From positions 434,001-498,000 of the forward strand of contig NZ_JAEKFH010000005.1 of the NCBI RefSeq assembly GCF_016650695.1: a DNA stretch of 64,000 nt. The letters run 5' to 3'. The notes beneath the pieces were generated by a model. It did not search any database. It saw only the letters and a list, made by a program, of their open reading frames with translations, and had not been told where the DNA came from. The stretch comes from Pseudomonas sp. TH41. GTDB taxonomy: Bacteria > Pseudomonadota > Gammaproteobacteria > Pseudomonadales > Pseudomonadaceae. Shown piece after piece: positions 17,559 to 26,757 of this stretch (position 1 is its first letter; the number at the start of each line of letters is the position of its first letter). The position numbers and the translations under genes are program-made.

Positions 17559-17669
17559 GGCAGTCTCGTGTGGTGACAGGAGGAAACGTCGGCCGATTAT
17601 AGCCATGCTCGCCCCTCCTGCGAGGTGTCTTTTATCCGGTGTTCACCTGAAGGATCAGGGGCGGATTGC

Positions 17670-19190
17670 TCAGGTTTTTTCGGGTCCCCAGCTGAAGCGA
17701 TAGACATGGCCAGGCTGTCCCGGATGGCATTTGCCGTTATCGGCCTCGGCACCGACAATCGACCATTGCGCACGGGAGGTTTCACCCAGTTCACGGGCGG
17801 TCTGAGGGTTGAAACACTGGCTCAGCAACTCGTCCGGAACCAATGCGTAGGCCCGAGGGTGTTCGCGCAGCCATTGAGCGGCCTGCTCGACCGTAGAGTC
17901 GGCCATACCGAAATGCACGATCGGCTGGCGGGCGTAGAGCCAGTGGCCTTCGCGCCAGTTGACCAGTACCAGCTCTGCGCCATCGGTCAGGGTCGCTGCC
18001 TGCGCCATGATCTCTACATGCGGATTGGGACCGTCCTTGATCGGCTCGATGAAACCGCGGGCGATCCATAGCACAAACCAGGTCACGACCAGTGCCTTGA
18101 ATACCTGTCGACCACGCGGGCGCTGGCTGAACCAGCGTTTGAGCAACCAGGGAATCAACGGTGCAGCCGCCAGCACCAACCCGGGCAGCGCCGGATAGAT
18201 GTACAACTTGCGTTTGCCGGCGCTGATGCAAAAAAACAGTACGACCAGTGCGACCCATCCCAGCAGCACCAGCATTCGACCGTCATGCTTGCGCAGTTGC
18301 TTGCGCCAGGCGGGAACCAGCCACGGCAGCGCGAGCACCAACGGCAGCCAGTACTGAGGGATGACATTGGTGAAGAAATACCAGAACGGTTCGCGATGGT
18401 CCCACGAGGCGGCATAGCGCCCTGCCGTCTGGCGCAGCAGGATTTCTCGCGCGTAGGCGAGTTCCTCGGCGCCGCCGTTCAGCACAATGGACAAGGCCAA
18501 GGGCAGCAACCAGATCGCGATGGCGCCCAGCATGATCAAAAACCCGAGCAACCACTTGCGCTTCTCGCCCGGCATGGCCACCACACCCGACCAGTCTTTG
18601 CGCACCGCGTAAGCATAGGGAATCAGCATCAGCGCCGGGAGAAAACCCACCCCTTTGGTAATCACGCCAATACCCATGGCCGCGCAACCCACGTAAAACC
18701 AGCGCCAGGCGGGGCCGAGCAGCAGGTGACGCGCCAACCCGTACATCCCGACGGAGGTGAACAGAACCAAGAAACTGTCGATCTGGCCGGTCTGCAGGAT
18801 GCTGTAGGTTTGATAAGTCGCCAGGTACAACAGTGCCGCTATACGGCCGATACGCTGATTCCAGAGCCTGCGACCCAGGTCATAGACCGCCGCCGTGACC
18901 GTCACGGCCGACAGAAGGCCCGGAATATAAAGGGCGATAGAAGGCTTGCCGGTGAGCCAGGCAAAAAACGCCACCGTCCACATGAACACCGGCGGTTTGT
19001 CGCCGTAGATCTCCGCCGCACGGTGGGGAATCAGCCACGAACCGTTGTGCAGCATCTCCAGCGCAACGCCGAGGAATCGCTCCTCGTCGACATTCTGCGG
19101 CACACGCAGCCCAAGTCCCGCGCCGATCAATAAAAGAGCAAGCAGCATCAAGCCAAGGCATTCGACCCTGGGTGATAAGGATCTGCGCAT
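17670..19190 (-). CDS. GT39-family membrane glycosyltransferase, ArnT-like
   Basis: 506 residues with about a dozen membrane helices. After helix 1 comes the family signature DEERFLGVALEML (the Asp-Glu pair needed in ArnT/PMT enzymes), followed by YGDKPPVFMW. Such enzymes move a sugar from an undecaprenyl carrier to lipid A or another periplasmic acceptor. It ends a four-gene minus-strand run with an LpxB-N protein, a GT2 enzyme and an epimerase, the minimal kit for building and transferring a lipid-linked sugar. The sugar is not known. Confidence 0.85.
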   Translation of the reverse strand: MRRSLSPRVECLGLMLLALLLIGAGLGLRVPQNVDEERFLGVALEMLHNGSWLIPHRAAEIYGDKPPVFMWTVAFFAWLTGKPSIALYIPGLLSAVTVTAAVYDLGRRLWNQRIGRIAALLYLATYQTYSILQTGQIDSFLVLFTSVGMYGLARHLLLGPAWRWFYVGCAAMGIGVITKGVGFLPALMLIPYAYAVRKDWSGVVAMPGEKRKWLLGFLIMLGAIAIWLLPLALSIVLNGGAEELAYAREILLRQTAGRYAASWDHREPFWYFFTNVIPQYWLPLVLALPWLVPAWRKQLRKHDGRMLVLLGWVALVVLFFCISAGKRKLYIYPALPGLVLAAAPLIPWLLKRWFSQRPRGRQVFKALVVTWFVLWIARGFIEPIKDGPNPHVEIMAQAATLTDGAELVLVNWREGHWLYARQPIVHFGMADSTVEQAAQWLREHPRAYALVPDELLSQCFNPQTARELGETSRAQWSIVGAEADNGKCHPGQPGHVYRFSWGPEKT

Positions 19191-19193
19191 GAT

Positions 19194-19472
19194 TTATTCC
19201 TTCGGATGTTTGCTTTTGGCAATCAATTGCAGGTTGCGAAAATAGACGATGGAACCGAACGCCTGACCGGCGATGAAGACCGGGTCTTGTCGGTAAATGG
19301 CATAAAAAAGCAGCAGGGTGCTACCGACGATGCTCAGGTACCAGAAGCTCACCGGAATCACGCTGCGTTTCTGGTATTCGCTGTACAGCCACTGCAGGAC
19401 GAAACGACCGGTGAAGGCTATCTGACCCACAAAGCCGATCACCAGCCAGAGGGTTTCGCGGGAGAGGTTCAT
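19194..19472 (-). CDS. Lipid-A-disaccharide synthase N-terminal-like membrane protein
   Basis: 92 residues, three predicted helices. It is a stand-alone version of the N-terminal domain (LAB_N) found fused to some LpxB proteins, with TGRFVLQWLYSEYQKRSVIPVSFWYLS as signature. The ATG overlaps the GT2 stop codon (ATGA), so translation is coupled; 3 bases then separate it from the ArnT-like gene. Usually found beside GT2/GT39 genes; exact role unknown. Confidence 0.85.
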   Translation of the reverse strand: MNLSRETLWLVIGFVGQIAFTGRFVLQWLYSEYQKRSVIPVSFWYLSIVGSTLLLFYAIYRQDPVFIAGQAFGSIVYFRNLQLIAKSKHPKE

Positions 19473-20209
19473 CCTTCGATCTCCTGCGCATTCGTATTCA
19501 GACGCGTGCGCTTGATCAGCCACCAAACGCCGATCAGGTCGAGAATGCCCACCAGGGCGCGGTCGATGTTGCCGTATTTGGAGACACCGGCCGTGCGCGG
19601 TCGATGGTTGACCGGATGGACGATCATTCGGCCGTTGTGCCGCTGGATCAGTGCCGGAATGTACCGATGCATATGGTCGAAGTACGGCAGGCGCAAAAAC
19701 GCCGCACGCTCGATCACTTTCAGCCCGCAACCGGTGTCCGGGGTATCGTCCTTCAGCATGCGGCGACGCAGGGCGTTGGCAAACCGTGAGGCCCAACGCT
19801 TACTGGCGGTATCCCGACGGTTGACACGGTGCCCAGCCACCAGTTGCACGTCGACGCGAGTCTGCTGACCGCGCACCAGCGCCAACATTCCCGGAATATC
19901 CGCAGGGTCGTTCTGACCATCGCCATCGAGTGTGGCCAGCCATTGCCCCCGAGCGGCGATCGCCGCGTGATAGAGCGAGGTACTTTGCCCCAGCGAACGT
20001 TCATGATGCAGGATACGCAACTGGCTCAGGCCGTTGTGCTTGATCTGCCCCAGTTCATGCAAGGTGGCATCGGTACTGCCATCGTCCACGACGATGATTT
20101 CGTACGATTCATCGGCCAAAGCAACACGGACTTCTTCAAGCAACAGCTTGAGATTGTTCGCTTCGTTCTTTGCGGGAATCAGTACGGATACAAAAATGTC
20201 ATGGCTCAT
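19469..20209 (-). CDS. GT2 glycosyltransferase, dolichol-phosphate-mannose-synthase/ArnC type
   Basis: 246 residues. GT-A fold with VLIPAKNEANNL, nucleotide-binding VDDGSTDAT and the metal-binding GDGQNDP (D-x-D-like). It lacks the long C-terminal membrane helices of ArnC, so it is a soluble or peripheral form. Expected to place a sugar on undecaprenyl phosphate for the ArnT-like enzyme downstream. Confidence 0.87.
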   Translation of the reverse strand: MSHDIFVSVLIPAKNEANNLKLLLEEVRVALADESYEIIVVDDGSTDATLHELGQIKHNGLSQLRILHHERSLGQSTSLYHAAIAARGQWLATLDGDGQNDPADIPGMLALVRGQQTRVDVQLVAGHRVNRRDTASKRWASRFANALRRRMLKDDTPDTGCGLKVIERAAFLRLPYFDHMHRYIPALIQRHNGRMIVHPVNHRPRTAGVSKYGNIDRALVGILDLIGVWWLIKRTRLNTNAQEIEG

Positions 20210-20255
20210 ATAGGCCCTCGATTACTTTGGTCTTTTTTTATAAAGGGCGAACAGT

Positions 20256-21233
20256 TCATATTTGATAGAACTGGCGATACCACTTCACAAATTCCTTCAC
20301 ACCGGTTTCAACCGCCACCTGCGGACTGAAGTCGACCCATGTGGCCAGTGCCGAGATATCGGCCCAGGTCTTGACCACATCGCCAGCCTGCAACGGCAAC
20401 AAGTTGCGCTGGGCCTGCATACCCAGCGCGTCCTCCAGGCATTCGACAAAATCCAGCAGCGCCACCGGCATGCCGCGCCCGATGTTGAACAACCGGTTGG
20501 CACCTTCGGCCGCCCCGTCCGCCACCGGCGGTCGTAGGCGCAGACGGGCAATGCTTTCGACAATGTCGTCAATGTAGGTGAAATCGCGCGCCATCAGCCC
20601 CTGGTTATAGATATCAATCGGCAGGCCTTTAAGCATCGCTTCAGTAAATTTGAACAGCGCCATGTCGGGCCGTCCCCACGGCCCGTAAACGGTGAAAAAG
20701 CGCAAACCGCTGGCCTTCAAGCCATACAAATGGCAGTAAGTTTGAGCCAACAATTCATTGGCTCGCTTGGTGGCGGCATAGAGTGAAATGGGATGATCGA
20801 CAGCATCCTCGACACTGAACGGCATTTTGCTGTTGGTGCCATACACCGAGCTGCTCGAAGCATAGATCAAATGCGCGGGACGATAGTGCCGGCAGGCTTC
20901 CAGCACATTGAGAAAGCCCACGAGGTTCGTTTGCGCATAAACGTCGGGATTGTCCAGCGAATAACGAACGCCCGCCTGCGCGGCCAAATGCACGACTTCT
21001 GAAAAACCATAATCGCTGAACAACGCCATCAATGCCGGCTTGTCGACGATGTCCAGCGTCTGGAATCGAAAGCCCGGCAAGGACTCCAGTTCTTTGAGAC
21101 GCGCGCGTTTGAGCGACACGTCGTAGTAGTCGTTGAGGTTATCGATGCCGACTACTTCATGCCCGTCGAGACATAAACGCCTAGCCGTGTGAAACCCGAT
21201 GAAACCAGCGGCGCCAGTGACCAGAATGGTCAT
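20256..21233 (-). CDS. NAD-dependent nucleotide-sugar epimerase (UDP-glucuronate 4-epimerase type)
   Basis: 325 residues. Extended SDR with GAAGFIGFH cofactor loop, IDNLNDYYDVSLKRARL, and catalytic YAATK (Tyr-x3-Lys) with the SSSSVYG block. The DNLNDYYD and FRFFTVYGPWGRPDMA segments favour the UDP-glucuronate/galacturonate epimerase branch. First gene of the glycosyltransferase run. Confidence 0.88.
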   Translation of the reverse strand: MTILVTGAAGFIGFHTARRLCLDGHEVVGIDNLNDYYDVSLKRARLKELESLPGFRFQTLDIVDKPALMALFSDYGFSEVVHLAAQAGVRYSLDNPDVYAQTNLVGFLNVLEACRHYRPAHLIYASSSSVYGTNSKMPFSVEDAVDHPISLYAATKRANELLAQTYCHLYGLKASGLRFFTVYGPWGRPDMALFKFTEAMLKGLPIDIYNQGLMARDFTYIDDIVESIARLRLRPPVADGAAEGANRLFNIGRGMPVALLDFVECLEDALGMQAQRNLLPLQAGDVVKTWADISALATWVDFSPQVAVETGVKEFVKWYRQFYQI

Positions 21234-21521
21234 GACGCGTACGCGCGAATCAGCGCACTGTGCTTGGTCAATGTCAACGTCAACTTCATGCCTTGCTCCA
21301 TACTACCGTTAATAAGGCCCGTGACGTCGCCACTCCAGGAAGCGCGCAGGATCCTGCCTTGAGGACCCGGGTCCGCGGCCATACATTCGGTGCCTACCGA
21401 ATTATAAAAGCGATACTAACAAATCATTAATGATTTTTGATAGTTGCCTGCAGAGAGCAAAGAAATGTGTTGCCATCGGCGTTTGCCAATCGGTGAAGCG
21501 TTCCTCCGTCTTTTTATCCGG

Positions 21522-22397
21522 TCAACTGCCGTAGACTTTCGCCGCCGGAACGACCTGTGCCACCAGTTGGGTGACCGCTTCGCCCATCTCGTCCACCGCC
21601 CATCGGCCGTTACGGTCCAGTTCCGGGCCTCGGCGCCAGCCGTCGGCAATCGACAACTTGCCACCCTCGACCTCAAACATCTGCCCGGTGATTTCGCGAG
21701 AAGCCTCGGACCCGAGCCAGACCACCAGCGGTGCGACGTTTTCCGGGGCAAAGTAATCGAAACCCTCTTCAGGCTTTTTCATGGTGTCGGCGAACACCTG
21801 CTCGGTCATGCCGGTGCGCGCCGCCGGGGCCAACGCGTTGACGGTAATCCCATAGCGCCCCAGTTCAGCAGCCTGGACCAATGTCAGCGCCGCAATGCCG
21901 GCCTTGGCCGCCGCGTAGTTGGACTGACCAATGGAGCCCTGCAAACCTGCGCCGGAGCTGGTGTTGATGATCCGCGCGTTTACCGTGGCACCGACCTTGG
22001 CCTGTTCGCGCCAGTAACGTGTGGCGTGGCTGGCGATACAGAAATGGCCTTTGAGGTGCACGGCCACCACGGCATCCCAATCAGCTTCGGTGAGGCTGGC
22101 GAACATGCGGTCGCGGCAGATGCCGGCGTTGTTTACCACCACGTTCAGGCCACCGTAGGTTTCAATCGCCTGACGCACGATCAACGCCGCATCGTCATAG
22201 CGGGTGATGTCGTTGCTGTTGGCCACGGCGCTGCCGCCCTGCTCGAGAATTTCGCCGACCACGGCCAGCGCCGCTTCACGGTTGATGTCGTTGACCACCA
22301 CTTTGGCGCCCTCGGCGGCGAAGGCCAGTGCGTAGGCGCGGCCCAAACCGCCACCGGCGCCAGTGATGATCACGATGCGGTTCTCACAGATGTTCAT
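21522..22397 (-). CDS. SDR-family hydroxyacyl-CoA dehydrogenase of steroid ring degradation
   Basis: 291 residues. Classical SDR: TGAGGGLG cofactor loop, NNAGICRD, and Tyr-x3-Lys in SNYAAAKAG. The sequence type (NICENRIVIITGAGGGLGRAYALAFAAEGAKVVVND) is that of 3-hydroxyacyl-CoA dehydrogenases in the mycobacterial cholesterol ring C/D regulon. It is the last gene of the long minus-strand operon starting at hsaC. Probably oxidises a hydroxyacyl-CoA intermediate; which one is not certain. Confidence 0.8.
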   Translation of the reverse strand: MNICENRIVIITGAGGGLGRAYALAFAAEGAKVVVNDINREAALAVVGEILEQGGSAVANSNDITRYDDAALIVRQAIETYGGLNVVVNNAGICRDRMFASLTEADWDAVVAVHLKGHFCIASHATRYWREQAKVGATVNARIINTSSGAGLQGSIGQSNYAAAKAGIAALTLVQAAELGRYGITVNALAPAARTGMTEQVFADTMKKPEEGFDYFAPENVAPLVVWLGSEASREITGQMFEVEGGKLSIADGWRRGPELDRNGRWAVDEMGEAVTQLVAQVVPAAKVYGS

Positions 22398-22438
22398 GTT
22401 GCTATTCCTTCACATTATTCGCTCGTCGACACAATCCC

Positions 22439-22528
22439 CTGTGGGAGTTGGCTTGCCTGCGATGCAGACGCCGCGGCGTGTCAGGTCCACCGCAGTGATC
22501 CCATCGCGGGCGAGCCACGCTCCCACAG
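22439..22528. repeat. REPIN-like inverted repeat
   Basis: CTGTGGGAGTTGGCTTGCC and a complementary end GAGCCACGCTCCCACAG in the 161-base gap between the thiolase and SDR genes; the operon may be processed or partly terminated here. Confidence 0.7.
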
Positions 22529-22558
22529 GATCAGTGTGCATCCCGGAATCGGGTCAGC

Positions 22559-23707
22559 TTACAAGCGTTCGATAATTGTCACGTTGGCCTGGCCACCGCC
22601 TTCGCACATGGTCTGCAAACCGAAGCACCCACCACTGCGTTCCAGTTCATGCAGCAGGCTGCACATCAAACGGGTGCCGGTGGCGCCCAGGGGATGGCCA
22701 AGGGCAATCGCCCCGCCATTGACGTTGGTCTGCTCATGGGGATAACCCGTCTCCTTGAGCCACGCCATCGCCACCGACGCGAAGGCTTCGTTGATCTCCA
22801 CCCGGTCAATGTCTTCCAGCTTCATGCCGGCGCGTTTGAGCGCGTAAGCGGTCGCCGGGATCGGTGCGGTGAGCATCCAGATCGGGTCGTCGGCGCGCAC
22901 GCTCAGGTGGTGGATGCGTGCTCGAGGCGTCAGCCCGTAACGCTTGAGCGCCGCTTCGGAGACAATCAATATCGCGCTGGCCGCGTCGCAGGTCTGGCTG
23001 GAGACCGCCGCCGTCACCCGATCACAGCCAAACAGATATTCCAGTTCGGCCATTTTCGCCAGGCTGGTCTGGCGCGGCGTTTCGTCGTGTACGACCCCGG
23101 CCAGCGGCACGATCTCGCGGTTGAACCGCCCTTGCTCGATGGCCCGCAATGCTCGCTGATGCGACTCCAGTGAATAGGCCTCCAGCTGCGCCCGGGACAA
23201 CTCCCACTTCTCGGCGATCATTTGCGCCGAACGAAACTGCGTCGGCGGTTGCGCACCGTAGCGCCGGACCCAACCTTCGGAGCCGCTGAACGGGTCGCGA
23301 AAGCCCAGCGGTTCAGCGGCGATCATGGCCGAGGAAATCGGGATCTGGGTCATGGTTTGCACGCCACCGGCGACAACCACATCTTGAGTGCCGCTCATCA
23401 CTGCCTGGGCGGCAAAGTGCACCGCTTGCTGGGACGAACCGCACTGGCGATCGATGGTAGTGCCAGGCACCGATTGCGACAGGCCGGCGGCCAGCCAACT
23501 GGTCCGGGCAATGTCCCCGGCCAGCGGGCCAATGGTGTCGACACAGCCAAAGATCACGTCGTCGTAATCCTCATCGGGGATGTCGTTGCGCTCGACCAGC
23601 GCGCGCAAGACATGGGCGCCCAGATCGGCCGCGTGAATCTGGCTCAAACCACCCTTGCGCCGGCCGGTGGGCGTGCGCAGAGCGTCTACAATATAGGCTT
23701 CAGGCAT
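22559..23707 (-). CDS. fadA6: Steroid ring-degradation thiolase, FadA6-like
   Basis: 382 residues. Nucleophile Cys in DRQCGSSQQAVHFAAQAVMSG, His in GGAIALGHPLGATG and the second Cys in LQTMCEGGGQANVTII. The whole reads very like mycobacterial FadA6 (DVIFGCVDTIG, SSAMIAAEPLGF, ARIHHLSVRADDP). FadA6 cleaves the ring-opened C/D-ring remnant (methyl-oxo-octanedioyl-CoA) during cholesterol breakdown. It sits in the hsaC-ipd operon with the enzymes that make this substrate. Confidence 0.88.
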   Translation of the reverse strand: MPEAYIVDALRTPTGRRKGGLSQIHAADLGAHVLRALVERNDIPDEDYDDVIFGCVDTIGPLAGDIARTSWLAAGLSQSVPGTTIDRQCGSSQQAVHFAAQAVMSGTQDVVVAGGVQTMTQIPISSAMIAAEPLGFRDPFSGSEGWVRRYGAQPPTQFRSAQMIAEKWELSRAQLEAYSLESHQRALRAIEQGRFNREIVPLAGVVHDETPRQTSLAKMAELEYLFGCDRVTAAVSSQTCDAASAILIVSEAALKRYGLTPRARIHHLSVRADDPIWMLTAPIPATAYALKRAGMKLEDIDRVEINEAFASVAMAWLKETGYPHEQTNVNGGAIALGHPLGATGTRLMCSLLHELERSGGCFGLQTMCEGGGQANVTIIERL

Positions 23708-23747
23708 GGTCTACCTCGCAGTCAGTTGAAGTCGGGCACGGTCGCCG

Positions 23748-24803
23748 TCAGAAAGTATTGCCAGCACCCAGGGCGTGATTGCCGTTAAACAACGCCGCAC
23801 GGATTCGTCCTTTGTGATGGCCGCGATCACCCCAGACCTTGTCCAGCGCCCAGGCGCGTTTCATGAACAGGTGCAGGTCGACTTCCCAGGTGTAACCCAT
23901 GGCGCCGTGAGCCTGAATGGTGTTTTTGGCCGCAAGCATCGCTGCTTCCGAGGTCGCCAATCTGGCATGGGAAATCAACACCTCCTGACCCGGCTGTTGC
24001 TCCGCCAGTGCATAGGCGGCGCGATACAACGGTCCCTTGGCAAATTCGATCTGCACCGCAATATTGGCCATCAAGTGCTTGACCGCCTGGAACGAACCGA
24101 CCGGTTTGCCGAACTGTTTGCGTTCGAAGGTGTAATCCACCGCGAGATCGACCATGCGTTTGGCCAGCCCGAGCAACTGCGCGGCACTGCCTAGCGCCCC
24201 GCGGTTAAACGCAGCGGCCCATAAACGCCGCCCTTGTTCACCGGCAGCCACACAGGTAGCGGACGTTGGTGTCCAGTCGACCTGGAACAGTTGACGACTG
24301 GGGTCGATAGATACATTGCGGGTCAATCGCACGGTGCCACGCTCAACCGCGTGCACCTCATCGCCATGGGCCAGCAACAGCAAATCGGCGACATGGGCAT
24401 CGCTGACCAGCGGGTTACCCGGCTCGGCGATCGCCAACCGCGCGCGGCCTTCAGCGACGCGCACCAACCAATGTTGCTTAAGCGCCGCGTGACGTTCATC
24501 AAGGGCAGCGAGCAACGGCACGCCGATCAGCATCGTCTCCACCAGCGGCTCCGGCAGACCGGCGTAACCACATTCCTGAGCGATCAAAATGAAGTCCAGT
24601 TCATTCATTCCCATCCCGTCATGCGCCTCGGGCACGGTCAGCGCAGTGAGGCCCAACTCCACCAGTTGCGCCCAGAGCCGGTCGCTGCGCCCGCTGTCAC
24701 TGAGCCACAGTTCGCGAATGCGCTCCGGGGTCACTTCGTTGATCAAAAAACTTCTGACGTTGTCCTGAAACAGCAATTGGTCGCGGCTGAAACTAAAGTC
24801 CAT
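23748..24803 (-). CDS. Acyl-CoA dehydrogenase, second subunit type (FadE31-33-like)
   Basis: 351 residues from the ATG at 24803 (MDFSFSRDQLLFQDNVRSFL). Short acyl-CoA dehydrogenase with FAD-binding FERKQFGKPVGSFQAVKHLMA and the C-terminal IQAHGAMGYTWEVDLHLF block. Steroid-specific dehydrogenases in actinobacteria often work as heterotetramers of two adjacent genes, and this one lies 10 bases after another. Probably desaturates a C/D-ring acyl-CoA; the exact step is inferred. Confidence 0.83.
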   Translation of the reverse strand: MDFSFSRDQLLFQDNVRSFLINEVTPERIRELWLSDSGRSDRLWAQLVELGLTALTVPEAHDGMGMNELDFILIAQECGYAGLPEPLVETMLIGVPLLAALDERHAALKQHWLVRVAEGRARLAIAEPGNPLVSDAHVADLLLLAHGDEVHAVERGTVRLTRNVSIDPSRQLFQVDWTPTSATCVAAGEQGRRLWAAAFNRGALGSAAQLLGLAKRMVDLAVDYTFERKQFGKPVGSFQAVKHLMANIAVQIEFAKGPLYRAAYALAEQQPGQEVLISHARLATSEAAMLAAKNTIQAHGAMGYTWEVDLHLFMKRAWALDKVWGDRGHHKGRIRAALFNGNHALGAGNTF

Positions 24804-24813
24804 GATTGATTCC

Positions 24814-25980
24814 TCAGGCACGCGGCATGCCGAGCATGCGTTCGGCAATGATGTTGCGCTGGATCTCGTTGGTGCCGGCGTAAATCGGCCCGGCCTGGGC
24901 AAACAGAAAACCTTCTAGCCAATGGCCAACATCGCCAGCGGCGGGAGCCTCGGGCAGCAGCTCGCCGCGCCATCCGAGAATGCTCAGGGCGGTGTCGTGC
25001 ATGCGCTGATCGAGTTCCGACCAGAAAATTTTATTGGTCGAGGATTCCGGCCCGATCTTCCCGCCCTGCACCAGTTGCGAGGCGGTCATGTAGGTGTTCA
25101 GGGTGTAGGCCTCAGCGTCGAGCCAGGCGCGCATAACCGCTTCGCCAATCGCCGGATCACGGTCGGCTTGCTCACGATTCGACTGGTACAGCTGCACTAG
25201 ACGCCGGGCGGTTTCCTGAAAACGTGCCGGCGAACGCAGCAACAACCCGCGCTCGAATCCGGCAGTGGACATCGCCACATGCCAGCCCATGCCCTCGCCG
25301 CCCAACGCGTTCTCCACCGGCACTTTGACGTCGTCAAAGAAAATCTCGGCGAACCCCGGCAAGCCATTGAGCTGAGGAATGGGCCGTACGGTGATTCCCG
25401 GGGTATCGAGCGGCAGCAAAATAAACGTAAGGCCCTGATGGCGCTGCGAGTGAGGGTCGGTGCGGAAAATCCCGAACGCCCAATCGGCCCACACCGCACG
25501 GGTCGACCAGGTTTTCTGGCCGTTGATCACGTAGTGGTCGCCCACCCGTTCAGCCCTCGAGCGAATCGCCGCCATGTCGGAGCCGGCACCCGGTTCGGAC
25601 CAGGCCTGGGCCCAGATTTCTTCCCCGGTGGCCATGCGCGGCAGAAATCGCGCTTTCTGTTCTTCACTGCCGTATTCCATCAGTGTCGGCCCGAGCAGGA
25701 AGATGCCATTCTGGTTGACCCGTGCGGGGGCACCGGAGCGGTAGTACTCCTCTTCGAAAATCAGCCACTCGATCAGGTCGCAACCGCGCCCACCGAGTTC
25801 GGTTGGCCAGGTGACCATACCCCAGCGTCCCTCATTGAGGCGGGTTTCCCAGGCACGATGCTCGGCAAATCCCTGCTCGGTGTCGAACGATTGCAGCGGT
25901 TCACTGGGTACATTGGCCGTCAGCCAGGCCCGCGCTTGCGCGCGAAAGGCCTGCTGGGCCGGGGTGTATGTCAGGTCCAT
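24814..25980 (-). CDS. Acyl-CoA dehydrogenase (FadE30-like)
   Basis: 388 residues from the ATG at 25980 (MDLTYTPAQQAFRAQARAWL); a longer frame to 26010 lacks a ribosome site. It contains WSEPGAGSDMA, YVINGQKTWSTRAVWADW and the C-terminal YAGTNEIQRNIIAERMLGMPR. Similarity is to the FadE30 group, which acts on HIP-CoA derived acids after FadD3. Likely partners the next gene. Confidence 0.83.
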   Translation of the reverse strand: MDLTYTPAQQAFRAQARAWLTANVPSEPLQSFDTEQGFAEHRAWETRLNEGRWGMVTWPTELGGRGCDLIEWLIFEEEYYRSGAPARVNQNGIFLLGPTLMEYGSEEQKARFLPRMATGEEIWAQAWSEPGAGSDMAAIRSRAERVGDHYVINGQKTWSTRAVWADWAFGIFRTDPHSQRHQGLTFILLPLDTPGITVRPIPQLNGLPGFAEIFFDDVKVPVENALGGEGMGWHVAMSTAGFERGLLLRSPARFQETARRLVQLYQSNREQADRDPAIGEAVMRAWLDAEAYTLNTYMTASQLVQGGKIGPESSTNKIFWSELDQRMHDTALSILGWRGELLPEAPAAGDVGHWLEGFLFAQAGPIYAGTNEIQRNIIAERMLGMPRA

Positions 25981-25990
25981 GAGAGTGCCT

Positions 25991-26746
25991 TCAGCCGTTG
26001 AATCGGGCATCGCGTTTCTCGACGAACGAGTCGCGTGCTTCCTGAGAGTCCAGTGAGCGATAAGCCTCGAGAGTGAAGCCCTGCTCCCAGCGATATTTAT
26101 CTTCCAGATTGCCGTCTTCGATGCCGCTCAAGGCCTCCTTGGCCAGGCTGATCATGGCCGGGCTTTTGGCGGCGATGGCGCGGGCGATCTGCAATGCGGC
26201 TTCACGCAAGTCTTCGCGCTTGACCACACGCTCCACCGCACCGAGACGCCAGGCCTCGGCGGCGTCGATCATCTCGCCGGTGAAGTACATGTGCCGCACC
26301 TTCTGCACCGGGAACAGCCGCTGCAAATGGGCGCCGCCGCCCATGGCGCCGCGATCCACTTCGGGCACCCCGAAACGGGCGCACTCGGAGGCCACCAGAA
26401 TGTCGGCAGCGCCGCAGAGGCCGATGCCGCCGCCAAGGACGAAGCCGTGCACGGCGACGATCACCGGTTTCGGATTACGGTGGATCGCCTTGAAGCTGTC
26501 GTAGTTGCCCTTGTTCACCGCCACGATCAGGTTGCCGTCGGCGGCCAGTTCCTTGATGTCGACCCCGGCACAGAAGCCGCGACCTTCAGCACGAATGACG
26601 ATCACCCGGACGCTGGAGTCGCGACCGAAGCTTTCGATTTCGCTGGCGATATCGGCCCAGCCCTGACAATTGAAGGCGTTGACCGGTGGCTGGTTGAACA
26701 CCAGTTCGGCGATGCCGTTTTCGATACTGACGCTAAATGGTTTCAT
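25991..26746 (-). CDS. echA20: Enoyl-CoA hydratase-family ring hydrolase, EchA20-like
   Basis: 251 residues from the ATG at 26746 (MKPFSVSIENGIAELVFNQPPVNAFNCQGW). Crotonase fold with oxyanion-hole segments RGFCAGVDIKE and GGGIGLCGAADI, and VPEVDRGAMGGGAHLQRL. The pattern matches EchA20, which hydrolyses ring D of a bicyclic CoA thioester in cholesterol degradation; IpdA/IpdB then open ring C. The gene is 10 bases from its neighbour in the operon. Confidence 0.86.
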   Translation of the reverse strand: MKPFSVSIENGIAELVFNQPPVNAFNCQGWADIASEIESFGRDSSVRVIVIRAEGRGFCAGVDIKELAADGNLIVAVNKGNYDSFKAIHRNPKPVIVAVHGFVLGGGIGLCGAADILVASECARFGVPEVDRGAMGGGAHLQRLFPVQKVRHMYFTGEMIDAAEAWRLGAVERVVKREDLREAALQIARAIAAKSPAMISLAKEALSGIEDGNLEDKYRWEQGFTLEAYRSLDSQEARDSFVEKRDARFNG

Positions 26747-26757
26747 GCCTTTCCCCT

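Noticed and set aside
21234..21521. Left border of an integrative element at the start of the steroid genes
   Set aside because: No integrase, tRNA end or direct repeats found around 21.2-21.5 kb; transfer of the island remains possible but the border cannot be supported.
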